Origin: Bacteroidales bacterium UBA3834
GTDB taxonomy: Bacteria; Bacteroidota; Bacteroidia; Bacteroidales; P3
Direction of reading: 5' to 3'
Assembly (NCBI GenBank): GCA_002392965.1
Contig: DGIA01000023.1
Coordinates: forward strand, 48,764 to 62,016
DNA: 13,253 nt
The translations under genes and the position numbers were made by a program. The notes beneath the pieces are model-generated. The model had not been told where the DNA came from, did not search any database, and saw only the letters and a list, made by a program, of their open reading frames with translations. This document shows, piece by piece, positions 7,190 through 13,253 of this stretch (position 1 is its first letter; each line of letters begins with the position of its first letter).

Positions 7190-9069
7190 TGCGCCATGAG
7201 TTTGTTGTTGATTATTCGATTGTTGTATTGTTGGATAAGTGCTTTGAGATAGTCCAGATGCTGTGGTTTGCCTTCTTCGTGGTGGCCTTGGATGAGGGCG
7301 ATGCGGTGTCGGGTGGTGTCGTTGATGTCGTTGCGTACCAGACAGTAGTATCCATTGCCAAAATAGACTTGGTTGCCCACATGCCTGAGTCGTCCTATGC
7401 TATTGCCGAAGGTGATAAGTGGTTCATCGAACCGGAACATATCGATCAATGTCGGGAAAAGGTCGATTTGCTGGACGATGAGGGCGTTGCGACAGCCTTG
7501 GGGATGTTGAGGGTCGTACATCATCATCGGTATGCGGTACCAACCGTCGTAGTCGTTGTATTCGGCAGTGAGACCTTGTCCGCTGTGGTCGCCGGTGATG
7601 ATGAACAGGGTGCTGTCGAACCACGGCTGCTTCCTTGCTTCCTCGAAAAAGCGACGCAGGCTGTAGTCGGTGTATTCCACGCATTTCAGCAGCGGGTGGC
7701 GACTTTCGGGGAATCGTCCTTTGTGTTCGTCGGGGATGGGGTAGGGGTGGTGCGAGCTGACGGTGAATATCTCGGCGAAGAAAGGGTGGTCGCCATAGCT
7801 GTTGATGTGGCGTAGGGTGTACTGGAGGAAGGGCTCGTCGAGGATGCCCCAGGCGCCGTCGTAGTCCTCGGGACGCCCAAGGCCTTCCGACATGTATTCG
7901 TCCTTGCCCAGATACTCGTCGAAGCCGATCTTGGCGCAGAGTTTGTCGAAGTTCATCACCCCGTTGTAGGAGCCGTGGTAGAAGGCGGTGTGGTAGCCGT
8001 GACGTTTGAAGACGGCGGGGATGCCGGTGAAGTCGTTGGTGCTGTACTTGGAGTTGGCCAAAGGCTGCGCCATCAGGTTGGGGATGGAGGTGTTGATGGC
8101 CAGGATGCCTTCGATGCTTTTTTTCCCGTTGGCGCGTCCGTCGTAGAGGGCGCAGTGTTGCGCCAGCGAGTCGAGGAAGGGGGTGCGGGTGTCGGCGTCG
8201 GCCCGGGTGTTATAGCAACCCATGAACTCCTGACCAAGGCTTTCCACGACGATAAGGACAATGTTGCGCGACGGCTTGCCGGCTTCTTCGCAAGGCGCTA
8301 CGGGCAGGGGTGTGAATACCACGGGGCACAGCTTATCGGCCTCTTCGTCGCTCATGTAGTGCACCTCCTTGAGTTCGGGAGTGAACAGGGTGCGCAGGAT
8401 ATTGTAGCCGTCGTTGTTGACGAGGGCGGTGTTTTTGGGTTGTACGAACCGGGCGGCATCGTCGGGTTGGATAAAAGGTCCGAACCCGCCGCGCAGCAGC
8501 AGCCACACGATCAAGGCGCCACCGACGGTGGCGGCGGCTTCGTGAAGAAGGGGGCGTTCTTTCCGTTCGGCAAGACGGATACGGCTGTTGAGAAACAGGA
8601 AGAGGATGAGAATGAGCAGAGGGAAGAGCCAGGCGTACCAGTAGTCGATGAGGAAGAATGGCATCAGTGATCCCATCTGGCCTCCGATGCCGAGGTAGGA
8701 GAATATCTCGTCCGAGAGCAGCCGGTAGGTAAATTGGTAGTATGCGCTGTTGGCCGCCCGCGGGACTAATATCGCCACCACACCCACGATGTAGAGCACC
8801 TCCGTCGCTATGCGGTAGCCCTTCTTCCACCGCCATTTCAACGGCACCAGCAGCATCACCAGCCAGGGTAGCAGGAATGCCACGAGCGTGGCCATCCCGA
8901 ATATCACGTTTCCCCACAGCAGTCCGGTCCATTCGTCGGTGCTTTCGGGGTGGAGAATATGGCGGTTGACGATGAAGAACAACGCCTGAATTAACACGAC
9001 GACCCCGAAGGCCAGCAGCACCTTCAAGGCTATATATGAATATATGTTATGCCTTTCTTTTCTCATCAT
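7186..9069 (-). CDS. LtaS-like membrane sulfatase-family phosphotransferase (LTA synthase family)
   Basis: The protein is 627 residues from the ATG at 9069. It has about five N-terminal membrane helices (roughly 9-36, 49-76, 86-106, 139-163, 178-193) and then a large extracytoplasmic alkaline-phosphatase/sulfatase domain. Domain features match LTA synthase-type enzymes: NIVLIVVESLGQ with metal-binding Glu276, NGKKSIEGI with a probable nucleophile Ser318 where staphylococcal LtaS has Thr, AWGILDEPF (406-414), SSHHPYP (438-444), and ITGDHSGQG with Asp494/His495. Such enzymes move phosphoglycerol, or sometimes phosphoethanolamine, from a phospholipid to an acceptor outside the inner membrane, releasing diacylglycerol. 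True lipoteichoic acid is not expected in a Gram-negative, so the acceptor is probably an envelope glycan. An ORF start at 9144 exists but overlaps the upstream gene and precedes the first helix with unlikely sequence. The start used lies one base after the preceding TGA. ATG 9066 is equally possible. Confidence 0.92.
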   Translation of the reverse strand: MMRKERHNIYSYIALKVLLAFGVVVLIQALFFIVNRHILHPESTDEWTGLLWGNVIFGMATLVAFLLPWLVMLLVPLKWRWKKGYRIATEVLYIVGVVAILVPRAANSAYYQFTYRLLSDEIFSYLGIGGQMGSLMPFFLIDYWYAWLFPLLILILFLFLNSRIRLAERKERPLLHEAAATVGGALIVWLLLRGGFGPFIQPDDAARFVQPKNTALVNNDGYNILRTLFTPELKEVHYMSDEEADKLCPVVFTPLPVAPCEEAGKPSRNIVLIVVESLGQEFMGCYNTRADADTRTPFLDSLAQHCALYDGRANGKKSIEGILAINTSIPNLMAQPLANSKYSTNDFTGIPAVFKRHGYHTAFYHGSYNGVMNFDKLCAKIGFDEYLGKDEYMSEGLGRPEDYDGAWGILDEPFLQYTLRHINSYGDHPFFAEIFTVSSHHPYPIPDEHKGRFPESRHPLLKCVEYTDYSLRRFFEEARKQPWFDSTLFIITGDHSGQGLTAEYNDYDGWYRIPMMMYDPQHPQGCRNALIVQQIDLFPTLIDMFRFDEPLITFGNSIGRLRHVGNQVYFGNGYYCLVRNDINDTTRHRIALIQGHHEEGKPQHLDYLKALIQQYNNRIINNKLMAQ

Positions 9070-9070
9070 G

Positions 9071-10018
9071 TCACGGTCTCCATCCCGACTGGTCGAGTAT
9101 CTTCCGGCTGTCGGTCTCTTCGAAAAGGTCATGGAGCGAGGCATTCTCTTTCTTCATGTAGCTCTTGACGATCTGCCATCCGATGTAGCTGGTGGCGCGG
9201 GGGGCCGAGTCCTCGCCGAAGGCGTTGGTCTTGGGGGCGTCGTCTATGAGGTTGCGGATGACCGACAGGTCGCTTGTGTAGAGCATGCGGTTCTGCAGTA
9301 TCCAGCTCCAGACGTTCGCCGTGTTTTTCTTCATCCACTCCATCTGCCCTTTGCTATAGCGCATCACCAGGCTGTCCGGCGTGTTCGGCAGGGTTTGCTC
9401 GACAAAGTAGGCCACCTTTCCCTCGGCAACGGCATAGTCGAGCAGCGTCATCTCCCCCTCGGGCAGCACGATGCGCTCCCGGGCGATGGCGGCCATGCAG
9501 TCCGGCACGATGTGGTCCCGGGTGCTCATCCTGACGATGTAGGCCGGCAAGCCGAAGTATCCGTACCTCTCCATGGCCCCAATGGCATAGTGGTCTATCG
9601 AGATGGCGAGTTCGTCCTCGTTGCAGAACACACGGTTGCGGTAGTTCTCGAAATCGGCCGTGATGAGCGTGAAGATGCGGTCGTAGTGTATCTCCCCGTC
9701 GAGCTTCTCCGCCCTTTTCAAGGCCTTCTCCAACTGCCGCTCCTCCTCGTCCATGTTGTGATACAGGCTGTCGGTGATGCGGTAGATGTCGCTCACCACA
9801 GGGTCGTTCACAAAGTCGCTCACCGCCTCCATGAACAGCTCGTCGTCCGCATGGTAGTTGATCAGCGGCGAGTCGAAGTCCTTCGCCTCCGCACCTTTCC
9901 CGCCCGTGAAGAGGAACTGCTCGAAGCGCAGCATCTGCAGCCCCTCGCCATCCTTCCTCCCGCAGGAGGCCAGCGTCAGCGCCAGCAGCGCCAGCGCGAT
10001 GTATCCTTTTGCTTTCAT
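9071..10018 (-). CDS. gldB: GldB-family lipoprotein
   Basis: This is a predicted lipoprotein of 315 residues. The signal peptide ends in the lipobox LASC, with Cys19 as the lipidated residue, followed by GRKDGEG. The body resembles the gliding-motility lipoprotein GldB. It has an early MLRFEQFLF segment, the central LLDYAVAEGKVAYFVEQTLP, WMKKNTANVWSWI, then a late SYIGWQIVKSYM and a closing DSRKILDQSGWRP. GldB homologues are widespread in Bacteroidota that do not glide, so motility should not be inferred; the molecular role is unknown. The start overlaps the GT90 stop (ATGA at 10015-10018), and the stop lies one base before the LtaS-like start. This places an envelope lipoprotein between a glycosyltransferase and a headgroup transferase. 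The family call rests on remembered motif order, so it is slightly less certain than its neighbours. Confidence 0.83.
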   Translation of the reverse strand: MKAKGYIALALLALTLASCGRKDGEGLQMLRFEQFLFTGGKGAEAKDFDSPLINYHADDELFMEAVSDFVNDPVVSDIYRITDSLYHNMDEEERQLEKALKRAEKLDGEIHYDRIFTLITADFENYRNRVFCNEDELAISIDHYAIGAMERYGYFGLPAYIVRMSTRDHIVPDCMAAIARERIVLPEGEMTLLDYAVAEGKVAYFVEQTLPNTPDSLVMRYSKGQMEWMKKNTANVWSWILQNRMLYTSDLSVIRNLIDDAPKTNAFGEDSAPRATSYIGWQIVKSYMKKENASLHDLFEETDSRKILDQSGWRP

Positions 10019-11025
10019 ATCGTCTGCCCCGTCATTTCAAAGTATTTCTTCATCACCAGCAACCCGATGTATCTCTCCCGACGCCCGTCGCGGAACTGAT
10101 CCACATACCGGTTCGCATTCCTCACGATGGTCTCCAGCTCGTCCAGGTGGGCGCTGTAGTAGTCCATCTTCTCTTCCAGGTCGCTGAAGTCCGGCCTGAT
10201 CTCCACATAGTGCACGCCTCCTTCCAGCCGCCCCTCCATGAACCACGTCTCGCAGGTTGGCTTCGGCATCACGGCCGCCGAATGCGACGACATGATCCAT
10301 TTCAGGTTCGACGCCACGTCGTTGCCCTCCAGCGCCATGATGTAGCGGAATCGCAGGTGCTCGTAGAATGACAGCATCGGCTTCGACTCCTCCGTCTGTT
10401 TGTACCCCTCCACCTGGCTGGGCAGCGTGTCGGCGGCATCCACCCGTCGGCTCCCCGCGTACATGCGGCAGAAGAGGGCTCGGTTCTGTCGCGAGCCGAT
10501 ATGTCCGCGGAAGATGGCGCGGTCCTCTTTCTCTTCCAATCCCAGACGGTCTTTGATAAATACGAAGTGGCGGCATTTGTCCAGCTTCAGCATCACGCTG
10601 TTGCTGTTGTCGCTCACACCCTCGCGGCTCTCTGCCTGGCTCAGGCTCCGGCTCTTCACCACCGTGGGATGCTCCGGAATGTCGCGCACGTCGCCGAAAA
10701 GGTAGTTCCACCTCAGCGACGGGTCGAACCATTGCAGCAGCTCCCGGCTGTCGTAGTAGTAGGTGCTCGGCACCCCCTTCTTCCTCAGCCGTCCGATGGC
10801 TGTCGCGTTCTCCCCAAGCGTCCGCGGCTCCGCCAGGCGGCAGTAGTAATCCACCCGGTCGCGGACATATTCATTGTCGTACCTCCTGCCGCATTCTTCC
10901 AACTCCCCCTCCAGCCGCCGCCGGAACAAGGCGTCGGGCATCACGTCCCTCAAGCCGGCCCTCAGGTAGTAGCCCGCCTTGGAGTTCTTGCCGCTGTGCA
11001 GTCGGTATTGCCAACTGGTGTTCAT
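10015..11025 (-). CDS. Glycosyltransferase family 90 (CAP10/LpsA-like)
   Basis: This 336-residue cytosolic protein has no signal peptide or membrane helix. The C-terminal half carries GT90-type motifs: DRAIFRGHIG (168-177), then YIMALEGNDVASNLKWIM (228-245), corresponding to the family's D/E-G-N-x-x-S-x-x-x-x-x-L segment. SHSAAVMPKPTCETWFMEG (247-265) and GVHYVEIRPDF (270-280) follow. Family members transfer sugars such as xylose, glucose or galactose in capsule, LPS or protein glycosylation; bacterial LpsA proteins act on lipopolysaccharide. The donor and acceptor here are not predictable. The start immediately abuts the DUF349 stop (TAG|ATG, no gap) and the end overlaps gldB by four bases. 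The cysteines and charged N-terminal ~100 residues are not family hallmarks that I recognise. Confidence 0.87.
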   Translation of the reverse strand: MNTSWQYRLHSGKNSKAGYYLRAGLRDVMPDALFRRRLEGELEECGRRYDNEYVRDRVDYYCRLAEPRTLGENATAIGRLRKKGVPSTYYYDSRELLQWFDPSLRWNYLFGDVRDIPEHPTVVKSRSLSQAESREGVSDNSNSVMLKLDKCRHFVFIKDRLGLEEKEDRAIFRGHIGSRQNRALFCRMYAGSRRVDAADTLPSQVEGYKQTEESKPMLSFYEHLRFRYIMALEGNDVASNLKWIMSSHSAAVMPKPTCETWFMEGRLEGGVHYVEIRPDFSDLEEKMDYYSAHLDELETIVRNANRYVDQFRDGRRERYIGLLVMKKYFEMTGQTI

Positions 11026-12945
11026 CTATTCCTTCTGCTCCTTCTCCTTCTCCGCCTGTTCCGTCTCCTTCAGGATGCGCAGTTTCGCCTGCAGCAGCGC
11101 AATCTGCTGGCGCGCTCCCTGCATCTTCTTTTCAAACTCCTGTTTCAGCAGGTCGGCCTGCTTGCTCGAGGCCAGGAATCCCAGGTTGTTCTCCCACAGG
11201 TTCAGGTCGTTGCGCAGTTTCTCTATCTTCTCCTGCAGCTCCTGCCGTTCGCCCGACACAAACCGTTTGGCGTCGCCGGCCACGTTCTTCAGCCGCTCGC
11301 GGTAGGCCGTCTCCTCGGCCTCACGGGCCGATATCTTCAACTGCTCGAAGATGTGGTCTATCTCGCTGCGGAACTCCTTGTGCAGACGCTCCTTCTCGGC
11401 GGCAGGCACAAAGCCCACCTCCGCCCAGCGGCGCTGGAAGTCCTTGATGGCCGTCAGGTTCTCCTCGCGGTTGTCGCCAAACTGGTGCGCCTTCAGCTCC
11501 GCGATGATGGCCTCCTTCTTCGCCAGGTTCTCGCTCTCCGATGTGCGACGCTCCTTGAAGAACTCGCCCTTCTTGGCGAAAAACTGGTCGCAGGCTCCGC
11601 GGAACCGCTGCCACAGCTTCTCGCTCACTTTCCGGCTCACGGCGCCTACCTCTTTCCACTCCTGCTGCAGCTGCAGCAACTCCTCCGTCGCCTTCTTCCA
11701 GTCTTCCCGCTGCGCGATGGCCTCCGCCTTCAGGCACAGCTCCACCTTCTTCTGATAGTTCGTTTCCTGCTCCTCCTTCAAGGTGGCGAAGTGCTCCTTC
11801 TTCTCAGCGTAGTGGCGGTCGATCATTCCCTTGAATTTCGTCCAGATCTCCTCGTTCACCTCACGCGGCACGGGGCCTATCGTCTTCCACACCTTCAGCA
11901 GCTCGTCCAAGGATGCCGTCAGCTCGTTCCATTCGCGCACCGACGCCGGCCGCTCGGCCGTCAGTCCTTCCGCCTTCTCTATCAAGGCCTGCTTCGCCAG
12001 CAGGTTGTGTTCCAACTCCTCCTTCCGCTGCTCGTAGTACTCCTTCCGGCGCTCATCCACCTGATTGGCCGCGTTGCAGAAGCGCTGCCAGATCTCCTCG
12101 TTCTGCTCCGCCGGCACCGGCCCTATCTCCTTCCATTGCGCACGCAGCTCCTGCAAGCCCTTGAAGGCCTTCGTGATCGACGGCTCCACAATCAGCTCCT
12201 CCGCCTTCTCGCACAGCTTTATCTTCTCCTCCAGGTTGTGCTTCTGGTCCAGGTCGCGCAGCTCGCGGTTCATCTTCAGCTTCGCGAAGAACTGCTCGAT
12301 CTGGAAATGGTAGTTCTGCCACAGGTCGTTCATCTGCTCCCTCGGCACCTCGCCGATGGCCTTCCAGCGCTCCTGTATCTCGTTGAATTTATCCAGCGCC
12401 GTACGCACCTGCTCCCCGCCGGCATCCACCAGCGTGCGCAGCTCCTCGATCAGGGCCTGCTTGGCCTCCAGGTTCCTTCTCTTCTGCTCCTCCTGCTCCG
12501 CCAGGAACTGCTGGCGGCGTTCGCGGTATTTGTCGTAGAGGGCGTAGAATCGCTCCGCCACTCCGTCGTTCTTCGCCTCGTATTCGTCCTTGTTCCCTCC
12601 ATCAGCCAGAAAAGCTTCATACACAGTCTTCTGTGCTTCGCGGTTCAACTCGTTGAAGCGGTTGCGGATCGCGGCCGCACGGCCCTTGATGGCCTGCATC
12701 TCTTCGCCCATCAGTCCTTCCAGGGCCTCAATCAGACCCTCGCGGTCCATCGTGCTGTAATCCGGCGTGGCCTCGCCAGGCTCTGCCTCTTCGACCATCT
12801 CGCTCTTTCTCTCTTCGGCGACAGCCGCCTCGGCCGTCACGCTCTTCTGCTCGGCTTCTTCCTCGACCGTTCTCTCCACGGTCTCTTCTGCCTTGCTCTG
12901 CAGCTCTTCGTTCATCTCTGGCTGCTTGGGGGTGCTTTCTTCCAT
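11026..12945 (-). CDS. DUF349 five-repeat coiled-coil protein
   Basis: This 639-residue protein is very rich in Glu, Lys, Arg, Gln and Ala and is predicted soluble and mostly helical. The first ~65 residues are acidic and low-complexity. Five DUF349 repeats follow, each marked by a W-K/A-x-I/V-G-x-V-P/S core. The key tryptophans are at 194 (WKAIGEVP), 271 (WKEIGPVP), 353 (WKTIGPVP), 430 (WKEVGAVS) and 507 (WAEVGFVP), at spacings of 77, 82, 77 and 77. A conserved N/D-x-x-W-Q-x-F helix follows most cores. The C-terminal ~80 residues form a coiled coil ending in Lys/Glu repeats. DUF349 has no established biochemical function in this lineage. There is no signal peptide, so it should be cytosolic. 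It is the first gene of the operon. The ATG at 12945 is the only reasonable start before the AT-rich non-coding leader. Confidence 0.93.
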   Translation of the reverse strand: MEESTPKQPEMNEELQSKAEETVERTVEEEAEQKSVTAEAAVAEERKSEMVEEAEPGEATPDYSTMDREGLIEALEGLMGEEMQAIKGRAAAIRNRFNELNREAQKTVYEAFLADGGNKDEYEAKNDGVAERFYALYDKYRERRQQFLAEQEEQKRRNLEAKQALIEELRTLVDAGGEQVRTALDKFNEIQERWKAIGEVPREQMNDLWQNYHFQIEQFFAKLKMNRELRDLDQKHNLEEKIKLCEKAEELIVEPSITKAFKGLQELRAQWKEIGPVPAEQNEEIWQRFCNAANQVDERRKEYYEQRKEELEHNLLAKQALIEKAEGLTAERPASVREWNELTASLDELLKVWKTIGPVPREVNEEIWTKFKGMIDRHYAEKKEHFATLKEEQETNYQKKVELCLKAEAIAQREDWKKATEELLQLQQEWKEVGAVSRKVSEKLWQRFRGACDQFFAKKGEFFKERRTSESENLAKKEAIIAELKAHQFGDNREENLTAIKDFQRRWAEVGFVPAAEKERLHKEFRSEIDHIFEQLKISAREAEETAYRERLKNVAGDAKRFVSGERQELQEKIEKLRNDLNLWENNLGFLASSKQADLLKQEFEKKMQGARQQIALLQAKLRILKETEQAEKEKEQKE

Positions 12946-12980
12946 GATAAGAAGTTTTTGTGTTTTAAAGTACTACTTCC

Positions 12981-13005
12981 AGCTTGCACCTTTTCGTGCA
13001 ACGCT
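12981..13005 (-). promoter_or_regulatory. Leader hairpin in 5' UTR of the DUF349-SUI1 operon
   Basis: Arms AGC+TTGCAC (12981-12989) and GTGCAA+C+GCT (12996-13005) can pair as a 9-bp stem with one bulged C and a six-base loop. A second, smaller inverted repeat TGCAAC-TGCC-GTTGCA lies at 13032-13047. Both would be in the transcribed leader if the promoter at 13053-13060 is right. No downstream T run marks either as a strong terminator on the minus strand. A regulatory role is conjecture. Confidence 0.4.
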
Positions 13006-13052
13006 GTGTTTTTCAGGTTGTTTTTACTATCTGCAACTGCCGTTGCAACATG

Positions 13053-13060
13053 CAAATATA
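13053..13060 (-). promoter_or_regulatory. Putative Bacteroidota -7 promoter box for the six-gene operon
   Basis: Read on the minus strand this is TATATTTG, an exact match to the Bacteroidota -7 consensus TAnnTTTG. It lies 107 bases upstream of the DUF349 start codon. An A9 run (13064-13072) lies just upstream. No good TTTG -33 box is seen at the usual ~19-21 base spacing. The nearest TTG (13087-13089) is 26 bases away and a TTTG (13093-13096) is 32 bases away. The call therefore rests on the -7 box and the intergenic position only. Confidence 0.45.
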
Positions 13061-13253
13061 TACTTTTTTTTTGAATTGTGCCTTCGCAACCCCAAAAAAC
13101 ACGCCCCTCGCCAATCATCTGGACATGAGAAACCAATACTCAACCTCCATCGCCCATAAATCAAAAGATCAGGACTCATCATCAGCGTATTACGTCATTT
13201 TTAGATTTATAACATCCTGATACTAAGTCTTGAACTCCTTATGACCTAGTATT

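Larger units (their letters stand above)
12946..13253. other. Non-coding intergenic stretch upstream of the minus-strand operon
   Basis: These 308 bases hold no convincing gene on either strand. Base composition changes sharply to AT-rich compared with the GC-rich coding DNA to the left. On the minus strand it contains a putative -7 box, an A9 tract, and two short hairpins in the ~105-base leader before the DUF349 start. The rightmost 33 bases hold an imperfect inverted repeat. The stretch from about 13081 to 13215 shows nothing else that I recognise. A 78-codon + strand frame (12984-13220) runs through it but has no gene-like composition. Confidence 0.75.

Noticed and set aside
6317..7252. 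311-codon + strand frame opposite the lipid kinase
   Set aside because: The Val/Asp/Gly-rich composition and complete overlap with a motif-confirmed kinase mark it as a shadow frame.
9070..9144. Upstream extension of the LtaS-like frame
   Set aside because: The extra 25 residues overlap the end of gldB and look like out-of-frame sequence. The ATG one base after the gldB stop fits the tight operon.
10501..13074. 857-codon + strand frame opposite the DUF349 and GT90 genes
   Set aside because: Its Leu/Gln/Val/His-rich product is the mirror of Lys/Glu/Gln-rich DUF349 codons. It has no plausible start context and crosses two well-supported genes.
12984..13220. 78-codon + strand frame in the right intergenic stretch
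   Set aside because: It begins in the AT-rich leader, shows no codon bias like neighbouring genes and matches no family I know.

Overview
The window looks like a chromosomal segment of a Bacteroidota (Bacteroidales) bacterium, possibly Prevotella- or Muribaculaceae-like; genus cannot be fixed from sequence alone. The grounds are a GldB-family lipoprotein, a BspA-type leucine-rich-repeat protein with a type IX secretion-like C-terminal domain, a multi-repeat DUF349 protein, a single-chain ~950-residue glycine decarboxylase, no clear Shine-Dalgarno sequences before the starts, and a TAnnTTTG-type -7 box ahead of the minus-strand operon.

Left part (1-5848, + strand): the 3' portion of ATP-dependent PEP carboxykinase (pckA, cut by the window edge), a secreted BspA-like LRR protein, and glycine dehydrogenase (gcvP). 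They lie 27 and 13 bases apart, so they may share a transcript. A strong intrinsic terminator (perfect 30-base palindrome plus T tract, 5871-5909) follows gcvP. The two metabolic enzymes feed central carbon and one-carbon metabolism; the LRR gene between them is unrelated and has looser, more AT-rich codon use.

Right part (12945 down to 5901, - strand): a compact six-gene operon with essentially no intergenic space. The order is DUF349 repeat protein, GT90 glycosyltransferase, GldB-like lipoprotein, LtaS/alkaline-phosphatase-fold membrane phosphotransferase, DagK/YegS-family lipid kinase, SUI1/YciH translation factor. Junctions are TAG|ATG (0 nt), ATGA, TGA-C-ATG (1 nt), ATGA and ATGA, so translation is probably coupled throughout. 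The middle four genes read as a cell-envelope unit. A GT90 enzyme would build a glycan. An LtaS-type enzyme would transfer a phospholipid headgroup (phosphoglycerol or similar) onto it, leaving diacylglycerol. The lipid kinase would return diacylglycerol to phosphatidic acid. This pathway is an inference from family knowledge and gene order.

Right edge (12946-13253): AT-rich non-coding DNA holding the putative operon promoter, a ~105-base leader with two GCAAC-type hairpins, and an imperfect inverted repeat at the very end. No RNA gene, CRISPR array, insertion sequence or phage gene was recognised.
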